A stretch of 9,665 bases of DNA from CAYTQK01 sp964439745 (lineage in GTDB: Bacteria; Desulfobacterota; Desulfobacteria; Desulfobacterales; Desulfosudaceae): assembly GCA_964439745.1 (NCBI GenBank), contig CAYTQK010000116.1, forward strand, positions 1-9,665, read 5' to 3'. The translations under genes were made by a program, and so were the position numbers. The notes below the pieces were generated by a model. It had not been told where the DNA came from, searched no databases, and saw only the letters and a program-made list of their open reading frames with translations. Of this stretch, positions 1 through 6,520 are shown piece by piece. Position 1 is the stretch's first letter; the number at the start of each line of letters is the position of its first letter.

Positions 1-138
1 TTTTGGAATGACGGCTAAATGCAATATAAGTATATGAAATAATAAAATAAAGTAATAGTTTTCAAAAAATTTCATGAAATATCCGGGGTAGATGCGGAAA
101 AACTTGAAAGTCTCTCGAATTGATACGACGTATTCGTG
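1..138. other. AT-rich non-coding edge
   Basis: No convincing gene on either strand. The first ~110 bases are strongly AT-rich, with several in-frame stops in all frames, and contrast with the GC-rich genes to the right. They lie downstream of folE2 and of the large palindrome. A short perfect palindrome (ATTTCATGAAAT, 69-80) and a small ATACGACGTAT dyad (123-133) are present, but both are of a size expected by chance. I see no promoter or RNA gene here. Confidence 0.6.
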
Positions 139-276
139 TCCCAGGTGCCGGCTTTGTAAACCGTTCCAGATCAAGGCGCGCGAAATCCCGAGGAATGGAG
201 CGTACTACAAGTACTTGACATGACGAGGGATAAGCGCAACGCAGATCTGGGACGGTTTACAAAGCCGGCCGGGATT
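139..276. repeat. large imperfect inverted repeat (palindromic intergenic element)
   Basis: The arms at 147-172 and 244-269 are 26 bases each and complementary except at one position. Pairing extends outward across a small bulge (TCCC at 139-142 with GGGA at 271-274). The 71-base interior can pair further: ATCCC with GGGAT, GCGC with GCGC, and at the tip GTACT-ACA-AGTAC. The whole element could therefore fold into one long bulged hairpin or cruciform. The right arm overlaps the folE2 stop codon (TAA on the minus strand at 259-257) and encodes its last residues. From memory, similar palindromes recur between genes in Desulfobacterales genomes; copy number cannot be tested in this window. It may act in transcript 3'-end protection or termination, or be a non-autonomous mobile repeat. 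Confidence 0.8.
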
Positions 277-282
277 TTTTTT
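147..282 (+). terminator. possible plus-strand terminator (hairpin plus T8)
   Basis: Read on the plus strand, the long hairpin is followed by GGGA and eight T residues (275-282), the form of an intrinsic terminator. It would stop transcripts entering from the left before they run antisense into folE2. The stem is much longer than usual. The T run also encodes the Lys-Lys near the FolE2 C-terminus, so the resemblance may be coincidental. Read on the minus strand, the same hairpin has no U tract after it. Confidence 0.3.
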
Positions 283-1051
283 CGCCACAGGTAATGGTGG
301 CGTAAGCACTGTGATTATGGATGGACTCGAAATTCTCCACGCTGATGGAGAACCAGGTGATGTTGGTGTCGGCCTTCAGCTCCACGGCGATGTCCCGGAC
401 AATATCTTCCACGAACTTGGGGTTGTCATAGCCCTTGTCGGTGACGTACTTTTCATCGGCGCGTTTCAATACCGAATAGAGCTCCACCGAGGCGCTTTTT
501 TCCACCAGTTCGATCATGTCCTCGATCCAGATGAATTTTTTAAAGCGGATGGCCAGGCGCACTTCGCCGCGCTGGTTATGGGCGCCGCCGTCGCTGATCT
601 CCTTGGAGCAGGGGCAGACCGAGGAGATGGGGACAATCACTTCTGAAACCAGGTCCACCTTGCCGTCCGGGGTGCTGGTGCCGGTGAGTTTGCAGGTATA
701 TTCCATGTAAGCCGGGGTTTGACTGACCGGGGCCTTTTTTTCGATAAAATAGGGGAAGGTGACTTCCATGTGGGCGGACTCGGCATCCAGGTCTTTTTTC
801 ATCTGGTCCAGGATGACGGCAAATGTTTTCAGGGAGATCTCGGGCTGAAACATGTGCAGCATTTCCACGAAACGGCTCATGTGGGTGCCCTTGCTGTCAT
901 GGGGAAGGTTGACGTACATGTTCAGCGAACCCACGGTCTGCTGGGTACCGTTGGTGCGGTCCAGCACCTTGATGGGGTAGCGCAGGTTTTTGATGCCCAC
1001 CTTGTCAATGGGCATGTCCCGAAAGTCAGGTCGGTTCTGAATATCTTCCAT
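257..1051 (-). CDS. folE2: GTP cyclohydrolase FolE2 (type IB)
   Basis: FolE2 converts GTP to 7,8-dihydroneopterin triphosphate, the first step of tetrahydrofolate synthesis and also of queuosine precursor synthesis. It is the alternative enzyme to FolE and tolerates low zinc. The family signature is plain: SSVCPCSKEISDGGAHNQRG, with the metal/active-site Cys pair CPC at residues 146-148 and His158 (counting from the chosen start), and a C-terminal NFESIHNHSAYA block. Length is about 264 aa, normal for the family. I chose the ATG at 1051 because MEDIQNRPDFRDMPIDKVG matches the usual N-terminus; an ATG at 1084 would add 11 residues, and neither has a clear Shine-Dalgarno. The start overlaps the ttcA-like 3' end by 26 bases (59 with the longer start), so translation is probably coupled. 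The last residues (about CGEKKSRPAL) lie beyond the conserved end, and the stop is inside the large palindrome. Confidence 0.95.
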   Translation of the reverse strand: MEDIQNRPDFRDMPIDKVGIKNLRYPIKVLDRTNGTQQTVGSLNMYVNLPHDSKGTHMSRFVEMLHMFQPEISLKTFAVILDQMKKDLDAESAHMEVTFPYFIEKKAPVSQTPAYMEYTCKLTGTSTPDGKVDLVSEVIVPISSVCPCSKEISDGGAHNQRGEVRLAIRFKKFIWIEDMIELVEKSASVELYSVLKRADEKYVTDKGYDNPKFVEDIVRDIAVELKADTNITWFSISVENFESIHNHSAYATITCGEKKSRPAL

Positions 1052-1808
1052 CGTTTTCTGTTGGCGGAACCACTCGTTCTTCATTGGTTAACAGGTAATC
1101 GGTTTTGACGTTGCCCATGGCCCGGAAAATGTTGCCTTTGATTTTCTTATTATGCCGATACAGTTCTTGCAACATAATTTTTATTTTTCTTCGCTGGGAG
1201 CTTCCGGTGGTGGGGCAGGGGTTGTCAAAAGCGGGAAAATCATTTTCTTCGGCAAAGAGGCGGGTCTGATTTTCATCCACCAGGGTCAGGGGGCGGATAA
1301 TGGTGACCAGGCCGCCGAACATGGGCATGACCGGCAGCATGGTGCTGATTTCTCCGGCATAACACATGTTCAGGAACAGTGATTCGATTATATCGTCTTT
1401 GTTATGCCCCAGGGCCAGCTTGTTGCAGCCCAGTTCCGCGGCCACTTCGAACAGCCGCTTGCGGCGCAGACGGGAACACAGAAAGCAGGGGTTTTCCCGG
1501 TTGCTGCTGCTGTGGGCAACCGGGCCGCAATCGCTGTCTTCCACCCGCAGGGGCCAGCCTTGTTGTCGGCAATAGTCGGCCAGGGGAGTGGCGAATCCGT
1601 TGGAAAAACCCGGATCCACGTAACAGGGAAAAAGCGCATAATGGATGGGAATGCGGGCCAATCGCTCCTGCAGAAACCACAGCAGGGTCAGGCTGTCCTT
1701 GCCGCCGGAAACCCCCACGCAGATCCTGTCCCCGTCGGCAATCATGTCATAGCGGTGAATGGCCTTGCCGATGGCCTGGTTGATGCGTTTGTATCTGCCG
1801 TTGTGCAT
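1026..1808 (-). CDS. ttcA: TtcA-family tRNA 2-thiocytidine synthetase-like PP-loop ATPase
   Basis: A 260-aa cytosolic protein with the PP-loop SGGKDS at residues 34-39, which binds ATP and adenylates the target cytidine before sulfur transfer. Further TtcA marks are CFLCSRLRRKRL, with C108 and C111 forming the CxxC iron-sulfur ligand pair, LGHNKDD (133-139), and a third cysteine at C198 in NPCPTTGSSQRR. These match the three cysteines that hold the [4Fe-4S] cluster in TtcA. The family thiolates C32 of certain tRNAs. The protein is shorter than E. coli TtcA and the tail after ~245 is not conserved, so another tRNA position or substrate is possible. The ATG at 1808 is the first start after the rpoZ stop, 24 bases downstream and in the same reading frame, with no recognisable Shine-Dalgarno. 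This suggests re-initiation by ribosomes finishing rpoZ. The 3' end overlaps folE2. Confidence 0.85.
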   Translation of the reverse strand: MHNGRYKRINQAIGKAIHRYDMIADGDRICVGVSGGKDSLTLLWFLQERLARIPIHYALFPCYVDPGFSNGFATPLADYCRQQGWPLRVEDSDCGPVAHSSSNRENPCFLCSRLRRKRLFEVAAELGCNKLALGHNKDDIIESLFLNMCYAGEISTMLPVMPMFGGLVTIIRPLTLVDENQTRLFAEENDFPAFDNPCPTTGSSQRRKIKIMLQELYRHNKKIKGNIFRAMGNVKTDYLLTNEERVVPPTENDGRYSEPT

Positions 1809-1832
1809 GAGGTGGGGTACCGGCTGGCGGAA

Positions 1833-2213
1833 TTACTCTTCTTCTTCTTCGTCGTCGTCCTCGTCTGTTTCTTCTTCTTCTTCTTCTTCCTCATCGACCT
1901 CTTCTTCTTCTTCCTCCCCGGTTTCATCGGATTCCGCCGCGGCGGTTTCTTCTTCACTCTCTTCACCGGTGGTAAAGGAGAAGGAGTCCACCGGGTCGTT
2001 CATGAACAGCTGGCCGGCCGCGTCGATGGTTTCCTGGGTGACTTTGCCGGCGGCGATTTCCCGCAGGGCCACCACGATGTCCTCGTTTTTCGGGGAGATC
2101 ACCAGGTATTCGGATCCTTCCCGGATCTGCCGGACCCGCTGGGCGGCCAGGTGCACCAGTTCAAAGCGGGAGTCCACTTTTCGCAAACAATCTTCAACCG
2201 TGATTCGTGCCAC
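1833..2213 (-). CDS. rpoZ: RNA polymerase omega subunit with long acidic C-terminal tail
   Basis: Omega is the small core RNA polymerase subunit that clamps beta' and helps assembly; in many proteobacteria it forms part of a ppGpp site. The N-terminal ~75 residues are typical: MARITVEDCL, then SRFELVHLAAQRVRQI, then the NEDIVVALREIAAGKVT helix. The protein is 126 aa, longer than the usual 70-90. The extra part is a low-complexity tail, residues 84-126, in which 33 of 43 residues are Glu or Asp (25 of the last 27). It is almost certainly disordered. The start is a GTG at 2213, supported by MAR.TVED homology and a strong GGAGGT 7 bases upstream. It lies 69 bases after greA, an arrangement that puts two RNA polymerase factors together. 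Confidence 0.95.
   Translation of the reverse strand: MARITVEDCLRKVDSRFELVHLAAQRVRQIREGSEYLVISPKNEDIVVALREIAAGKVTQETIDAAGQLFMNDPVDSFSFTTGEESEEETAAAESDETGEEEEEEVDEEEEEEEETDEDDDEEEEE
1836..1918 (-). repeat. GAA/GAG trinucleotide tracts coding the omega acidic tail
   Basis: On the plus strand this is a run of CTT/CTC/GTC triplets; on the coding strand it gives GAA, GAG and GAC codons. Several uninterrupted stretches of four to six TTC units occur, near 1838-1850, 1870-1888 and 1902-1914. Such tracts are prone to strand slippage. Because the unit is three bases, length changes would keep the rpoZ frame and only lengthen or shorten the acidic tail. Confidence 0.75.
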
Positions 2214-2232
2214 TTGTTGTACCTCCGCAAGG
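2214..2232 (-). promoter_or_regulatory. rpoZ ribosome binding site
   Basis: On the minus strand GCGGAGGTACAACAA precedes the GTG at 2213. GGAGGT lies 7 bases from the start codon. This fixes the GTG as the rpoZ start and shows that rpoZ is independently and efficiently initiated. Confidence 0.7.
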
Positions 2233-2243
2233 TTGTCATGTCA

Positions 2244-2275
2244 GCCGGACGGGAAACGGCGAGCCTCCCGCCGGC
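2244..2275 (-). other. stable hairpin between greA and rpoZ
   Basis: GCCGGCGGGA at 2275-2266 (minus strand) pairs with TCCCGTCCGGC at 2254-2244: a ten-pair GC-rich stem with one bulged base and an 11-base loop. No U tract follows on the minus strand, so it is unlikely to be a simple terminator. It may be an RNA processing or stabilising site that sets the greA:rpoZ message ratio. On the plus strand it is followed only by ATAGATTTTAT. Confidence 0.5.
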
Positions 2276-2282
2276 ATAGATT

Positions 2283-2750
2283 TTATAAAATTTCCACCAG
2301 TTCGTAGGAGCGCTTGCCGCCGGGCGCCTGGAGGGTAATTTCATCTCCCGGCACTTTGCCCAGCATGGCCCGGCCCAGGGGGGAGGCAACGGATATCAGG
2401 CCCTGATCGATATTGGCCTCTTCCTGCCCGACCAGTCGATACGTCACCTCTTCACCGGTATCAATATTTTCCAGCAGGACTTTGCAGCCGAAAACGACCT
2501 TGTCCTTGTTCAGCGTGCCCGGGTCAATAATGTCGGCGGTGGCCAGCTTGTGGCTCAGCTCATTGATCCGGCCTTCGATAAAAGCGTGTTTCTCCTTGGC
2601 GGCGCTATATTCCGCATTTTCCGAAAGATCGCCGTGAGCACGCGCCTCGGCCAGGTCGATAAGCGTCTGCGGCCGGTCCACGGATTTCAGACGAGTCAAT
2701 TCTTTCTGCAGCGCTTCATAGCCGTTTCTGGTAATGGGAACGCGTTGCAC
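2283..2750 (-). CDS. greA: transcription elongation factor GreA
   Basis: GreA enters the RNA polymerase secondary channel and stimulates cleavage of backtracked RNA, rescuing stalled complexes. The N-terminal coiled coil carries the tip sequence GDLSENAEYSAAKE, with the catalytic acidic residues D41 and E44. The C-terminal globular domain contains VASPLGRAMLGKVPGDE and ends GGKRSYELVEIL. Length is 155 aa from the start chosen here, normal for GreA. I chose the GTG at 2750 (MQRVPITRNGYEAL) because GGGAGGA lies just upstream at proper spacing. An in-frame GTG at 2768 would add six residues and would place the Shine-Dalgarno inside the coding region. It lies 42 bases after asd and before rpoZ on the same strand. 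Confidence 0.96.
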   Translation of the reverse strand: MQRVPITRNGYEALQKELTRLKSVDRPQTLIDLAEARAHGDLSENAEYSAAKEKHAFIEGRINELSHKLATADIIDPGTLNKDKVVFGCKVLLENIDTGEEVTYRLVGQEEANIDQGLISVASPLGRAMLGKVPGDEITLQAPGGKRSYELVEIL

Positions 2751-2765
2751 TTGACTTCCTCCCTG
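2751..2765 (-). promoter_or_regulatory. greA ribosome binding site (decides start)
   Basis: CAGGGAGGAAGTCAA on the minus strand sits directly before the GTG at 2750, with GGAGG about 7 bases from it. This supports the shorter 155-aa GreA over initiation at 2768, which has no Shine-Dalgarno of its own. Confidence 0.75.
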
Positions 2766-2792
2766 CACAATAAATAAAGGGGCCTGTCCTTG

Positions 2793-3815
2793 TTACAGAA
2801 AATCCTGAATCAATACTTCGCCGATCTGCACCGCGTTGGTGGCGGCGCCTTTGCGGATATTGTCCGACACGATCCACATGTCAATGCCGTTGGCCACGGA
2901 TTCGTCCTGGCGAATGCGTCCGACAAAGGTGTCGTCTTTGCCTGCCGCCATGGTGGCCAGGGGATAAATGTTCTTTTCCGGGGTATCCATTACCGTAACC
3001 CCCGGGGCTTTTGCCAGAAGGGTCCGGACCGCTTCGGCTGAAATCGGTTCGACGGTTTCCACGTTTACGGATTCGGAATGACTGTAAAAGACCGGTACCC
3101 GCACGGTGGTGGCGGAAACGGCGATGCGGTCGTCGCCCATGATCTTCCGGGTTTCATGGACCATCTTCATCTCTTCTTCGGTATACCCGTTGTCCAGGAA
3201 GCCGCCGATGTGGGGCAGGCAGTTGAAGGCGATCTGGTGGGGGTAGACCTCGCTGGTGATGCGGTCGGAATTGATATAGGCCCGGCTCTGGTCGAACAGT
3301 TCGTCCACGGCCGCCTTGCCCGTGCCCGAGACCGCCTGGTAGGTGGCCACCACGATGCGCTTGATGGTCGCCTGGCGGTGGATGGGCGCCAGCGCCACCA
3401 CGGTCTGGATCGTCGAGCAGTTGGGATTGGCGATGATGTTCTTCTTGGAATATGCGGCCACATCCCCGGAATTGACTTCCGGAACCACCAGCGGTACCTC
3501 GGGATCCATGCGCCAGGCCTTGGAATTGTCGATGACCACGCAGCCGGCTTCAGCGGCATGGGGGGCGAAGGTTTTGCTGGTCCCGCCGCCGGCGGAAAAA
3601 AAAGCGATGTCCACGTCCTGGAAAGAGTCGGCTGTCAGTTCCTCGACCGGCAAGGTTTCGCCCATGAATTCAATGGTCCGGCCGGCGGAACGGGCCGAGG
3701 CCAGCATTTTTATATTGTTAATGGGAAATTGTCGCTCTTGCAGGCATTGCAGCATCTGGCCGCCGACCAGGCCGGTAGCGCCGGCCACGGCCACGTTGTA
3801 CGATTTTTCCGTCAT
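2793..3815 (-). CDS. asd: aspartate-semialdehyde dehydrogenase
   Basis: Reduces beta-aspartyl phosphate to aspartate semialdehyde with NADPH, the branch point to lysine/diaminopimelate, threonine and methionine. The Rossmann motif GATGLVG is at residues 12-18. The catalytic cysteine is C133 in NPNCSTIQ, followed by YQAVSGTGKAAVDEL. The base/substrate region VRVPVFYSHSES carries H246, and the C-terminal WIVSDNIRKGAATNAVQ is the usual end block. Length of 340 aa is typical of the bacterial Asd type with a short cysteine loop. The ATG at 3815 is supported by AAGGAGAA about 6 bases upstream. The gene lies 24 bases after leuB, so the two are almost certainly cotranscribed. Confidence 0.97.
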   Translation of the reverse strand: MTEKSYNVAVAGATGLVGGQMLQCLQERQFPINNIKMLASARSAGRTIEFMGETLPVEELTADSFQDVDIAFFSAGGGTSKTFAPHAAEAGCVVIDNSKAWRMDPEVPLVVPEVNSGDVAAYSKKNIIANPNCSTIQTVVALAPIHRQATIKRIVVATYQAVSGTGKAAVDELFDQSRAYINSDRITSEVYPHQIAFNCLPHIGGFLDNGYTEEEMKMVHETRKIMGDDRIAVSATTVRVPVFYSHSESVNVETVEPISAEAVRTLLAKAPGVTVMDTPEKNIYPLATMAAGKDDTFVGRIRQDESVANGIDMWIVSDNIRKGAATNAVQIGEVLIQDFL

Positions 3816-3839
3816 GATTATTCTCCTTTTGCTGGTCGC

Positions 3840-4904
3840 TTACGACTTGATGTAGCCGGCCACCCGGTCCCCGGCTTCGCTGGTGGACATGCCCATTTTT
3901 CTGGCTTCAACGCTGTCCATGTCACCAATGGCCTTGATAACCGCCTTTTCAATGGCGTCAGCAGCGGCACTTTCTTGCAGGTGATCCAGCATGAGACTTC
4001 CGGCCATGATGGCCGCGACCGGGTTGATCACCCCCAGGCCGGTGTACTTGGGGGCGGAGCCGCCGATGGGCTCGAACATGGACACGCCCGTCGGGTTGAT
4101 GTTGCCGCCGGCAGCCACGCCCATGCCGCCCTGGATCATGGCGCCCAGGTCGGTGATGATATCACCGAACATGTTGTCGGTCACGATGACGTCGAACCAT
4201 TCCGGGTTCTTGACCATCCACATGCAGATGGCATCCACGTGGGCGTAGTCCGTCTCGATGTCGGGATATTCTTCGGCCATTTCATAAAAGGTGCGCTCCC
4301 AGAGGTCGAAGGCGTAGGTCAGCACATTGGTCTTGCCGCACAGGGTCAGCTTCTTGGCCTTGTTCCGCGCGCGGGTATATTCAAAGGCAAACCGCAGGCA
4401 GCGTTCCACTCCCTTGCGGGTGTTGATGGATTCCTGGACAGCCACCTCGTCGGGGGTTCCCTGCTTGAGAATGCCCCCGGCACCGGCGTAGAGGCCTTCC
4501 GTGTTTTCGCGGATAACGGTAAAGTCGATTTCCGTCGACCCCTTGTCCTTGATGGGGGTATATACGCCTTCATACAGCCGGACCGGCCGCAGGTTGATAT
4601 ACTGGTCAAAGGTGAAGCGCAGTTTCAAAAGCAGGCCCTTTTCCAGGATTCCCGGCTTGACATCGGGATGTCCGATGGCACCCAGCAGAATGGCATCGGC
4701 GGTTTTCAGCTTTTCGATGGTGTCGTCATTCAGGATTTCGCCGGTTTTCTGGTAATGTTCCCCGCCCAGGGAATAATGGGTATAGTCCAGTTCAAACCCA
4801 TAGGCCCCGGCTGCGGCGTTCAACACTTTGATGCTTTCGGCGGTTACTTCCGGTCCGGTGCCGTCTCCGCCGATTACGGCAATGTTATAGCGTCTGGTCG
4901 TCAT
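3840..4904 (-). CDS. leuB: 3-isopropylmalate dehydrogenase
   Basis: Member of the isopropylmalate/isocitrate dehydrogenase family; LeuB oxidatively decarboxylates 3-isopropylmalate to 2-oxoisocaproate in leucine synthesis, using NAD and Mg/Mn. Visible motifs, numbered from the ATG at 4904: IGGDGTGPEV (11-20), NLRPVR (104-109), RENTEGLY (132-139), K191 in CGKTNV, D224 in HVDA, and metal ligands in TDNMFGDIITDLGAMIQGG (242-260). The NAD-loop EPIGGSAPKYTG has Gly where classical LeuB has His (EPxHGSAP), a feature I associate with a LeuB subgroup near tartrate/homoisocitrate dehydrogenases. Substrate is therefore inferred partly from context with asd. A TTG at 4907 is also in frame; the ATG three bases later is preferred, with GGAAGGAG upstream. 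No leuA, leuC or leuD is in the window. Confidence 0.88.
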   Translation of the reverse strand: MTTRRYNIAVIGGDGTGPEVTAESIKVLNAAAGAYGFELDYTHYSLGGEHYQKTGEILNDDTIEKLKTADAILLGAIGHPDVKPGILEKGLLLKLRFTFDQYINLRPVRLYEGVYTPIKDKGSTEIDFTVIRENTEGLYAGAGGILKQGTPDEVAVQESINTRKGVERCLRFAFEYTRARNKAKKLTLCGKTNVLTYAFDLWERTFYEMAEEYPDIETDYAHVDAICMWMVKNPEWFDVIVTDNMFGDIITDLGAMIQGGMGVAAGGNINPTGVSMFEPIGGSAPKYTGLGVINPVAAIMAGSLMLDHLQESAAADAIEKAVIKAIGDMDSVEARKMGMSTSEAGDRVAGYIKS

Positions 4905-4993
4905 CAAGCACTCTCCTTCCGTTTGCAGTGGTCATGCCCCGAGAGATCACCGGCAGCCGTCGGCGCCGTTTTTGCCAAGGGCTGCTGGATATT
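4905..4993 (-). other. pssA-leuB intergenic gap
   Basis: An 89-base gap, the longest inside the psd-folE2 run. It holds the leuB Shine-Dalgarno (GGAAGGAG) and a possible six-pair stem (GCAGCC/GGCTGC) with a long loop. I see no T run, no clear -35/-10 pair and no Leu-rich leader peptide, so there is no evidence for attenuation here. Confidence 0.4.
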
Positions 4994-5818
4994 TCAGATA
5001 TGATATGTACTCTGTTCTTCGATGTCCGGAGGGGGTTGATCGTTGTCATCGGGTTGGTCGGCATGGTACCGGTGATGGCCGGTCAGATGTCGTCGAATAG
5101 TGCCCAGGGGACCCGACAGGGTATACAGCAGAATAACGGCAAAGACCGTTACGGCGGGTTCCTGGATGATCAGCACCATCATCAGCACCGCGGTTACCAG
5201 GAGATTGAAGCTTTTGGCCTTGACCAGGAATGCCGGCATTTTTTTAAAACTGGCGTAAGGAATGGAACTGACCATTAAAAAGGACAAGAGATACATCATG
5301 GCCGGGATCAGGTAGATCAGCCCGGTAACGGATCGGGCCGGAACACCGATCTGATTCAACAGCAGGACGATAGCGGCCAGCATGCCGGCTGCGGCCGGAA
5401 TGGGCAGGCCGGTAAAAACACTGCTGTCGGCAGTGTCCACGTGGGTATTGAACCGGGCCAGGCGCAGCGCGCCGCAGGCCAGGAAAACCAGGGCGGCAAT
5501 CCAGCCGAATTTTCCCAGCGGCTGCAGGACCCACAGGTACATCATGATGCCGGGGGCCAGGCCGAAGGAGATCAGGTCGGCCAAAGAATCGTATTCCACG
5601 CCGAATTGACTGGTCGTTCGTGTCGCCCGGGCCACCTTGCCGTCCAGGGTGTCAAAAGCCATGGCACCGACAATCAGCAGGGCGCTTTTCATGAAAGCGC
5701 CTTCAATGGAGGCAATCACAGCTGCGAAGCCGCAAAACAGGTTCAAAGTGGTGAAAATGTTCGGCAGCACGTAAATGCCTTTGCGAAGGCGTTTTTTTTC
5801 GGTTCGGTCTTTTTTCAT
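4994..5818 (-). CDS. pssA: CDP-diacylglycerol-serine O-phosphatidyltransferase (PssA)
   Basis: An integral membrane enzyme that makes phosphatidylserine from CDP-diacylglycerol and L-serine. The CDP-alcohol phosphatidyltransferase signature is complete: DTLDGKVAR at residues 56-64, G73, D77 and D81, where the aspartates bind metal and act in catalysis. Several hydrophobic segments fit a multi-pass membrane protein (around 22-52, 85-115, 137-160, 164-185, 206-236). Length is 274 aa. The last ~35 residues form a polar, His- and Pro-containing cytoplasmic tail. This is the Bacillus-type membrane PssA, unlike the peripheral E. coli enzyme. Its ATG overlaps the psd stop (ATGA, 5815-5818), so PssA is translationally coupled to Psd, the next enzyme in the pathway. 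Confidence 0.96.
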   Translation of the reverse strand: MKKDRTEKKRLRKGIYVLPNIFTTLNLFCGFAAVIASIEGAFMKSALLIVGAMAFDTLDGKVARATRTTSQFGVEYDSLADLISFGLAPGIMMYLWVLQPLGKFGWIAALVFLACGALRLARFNTHVDTADSSVFTGLPIPAAAGMLAAIVLLLNQIGVPARSVTGLIYLIPAMMYLLSFLMVSSIPYASFKKMPAFLVKAKSFNLLVTAVLMMVLIIQEPAVTVFAVILLYTLSGPLGTIRRHLTGHHRYHADQPDDNDQPPPDIEEQSTYHI

Positions 5819-6486
5819 CTCAGATAGGCCACTATGGATTTTCCCGCTTTTACTTTGTCTCCTACGGAGACAGTGAGCCTGGCCTCTTTCGGCAGATACA
5901 GATCCAGCCGGGACCCGAAGCAGATAATACCGAATCGCTGGCCGCGATCCACATTCTCGTTCTCATTGACATAACAGATGATGCGGCGGGCAATCAGCCC
6001 GGCAATCTGTACCACGCAAATATTCCGGCCGGTTTCCATCTGGTAAAAGACGGCATTGTGCTCATTCTGGTCCGACGCCTTGTCCAGGTTGGCCGAAAAA
6101 AAGGTTCCCGGATAATACAGAATCCGGGTGATTCTGCCGGCGCTGGGCATGCGATTGACATGCACGTTAAATACCGACATGAACACGCTGACCTTGAGGC
6201 AGGCCCCGTCTCCCAAGGGGTTGCTGGTAACCGTGTCGGCGCTGATGACCTTGCCGTCGGCCGGTGACACCATGGCACCGGGTTCAATCGGAATGATGCG
6301 ATCCGGGTCTCTGAAAAAATAACAAATAAAAGCCGTTATCACCAATCCGAGCAATGCCGGCAGGGTCAGCCCGATCAGCGCCAGCACGGCGGTAACAAAA
6401 GCCGCAGCAATAATCGGCCTGTATCCGGCCCGGGCGATGGGAAAGGCCGTTCGGCTGGGCGGATCAGACCACTTGTATTCAGTCAT
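5815..6486 (-). CDS. psd: phosphatidylserine decarboxylase proenzyme
   Basis: Decarboxylates phosphatidylserine to phosphatidylethanolamine using a pyruvoyl group formed by self-cleavage. This is the short bacterial/archaeal-like form (223 aa). A hydrophobic N-terminal anchor spans about residues 23-57. Then come SPADGKV with D77, FNVHVNR with H109, and the cleavage site FGSRLDLYLP with G191-S192; D77, H109 and S192 fit the self-cleavage triad. Cleavage would leave a small alpha chain of ~32 residues carrying the pyruvoyl group. The ATG at 6486 has only a weak Shine-Dalgarno (AAGAGA). psd is the first gene of the unit, preceded by a good promoter, and overlaps pssA by four bases. Confidence 0.96.
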   Translation of the reverse strand: MTEYKWSDPPSRTAFPIARAGYRPIIAAAFVTAVLALIGLTLPALLGLVITAFICYFFRDPDRIIPIEPGAMVSPADGKVISADTVTSNPLGDGACLKVSVFMSVFNVHVNRMPSAGRITRILYYPGTFFSANLDKASDQNEHNAVFYQMETGRNICVVQIAGLIARRIICYVNENENVDRGQRFGIICFGSRLDLYLPKEARLTVSVGDKVKAGKSIVAYLR

Positions 6487-6520
6487 GTGTCTCTTTTTAT
6501 CTTAATCAGTAAATCTTATA

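Noticed and set aside
69..80. 12-bp palindrome ATTTCATGAAAT
   Set aside because: A six-base-arm palindrome is expected about this often by chance in ~10 kb, more so in AT-rich sequence.
139..276. CRISPR array or IS element at the left edge
   Set aside because: There is one inverted pair, no direct repeats or spacers, and no transposase; it is a palindromic repeat only.
1759..2307. Plus-strand frame with a long poly-Ser stretch
   Set aside because: The serine run is only the reverse complement of the Glu-coding triplets of rpoZ; rpoZ homology and its ribosome site settle the strand.
4885..4935. 16-codon minus-strand ORF overlapping the leuB start, considered as a leader peptide
   Set aside because: No ribosome site, no cluster of Leu codons, and no terminator/antiterminator pair follows it.
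3078..5003. 641-codon open frame on the plus strand across asd and leuB
   Set aside because: It is antisense to two clearly recognised enzymes and arises from their GC-biased third positions; the translation (His/Gly/Val/Asp-rich) resembles no protein family.
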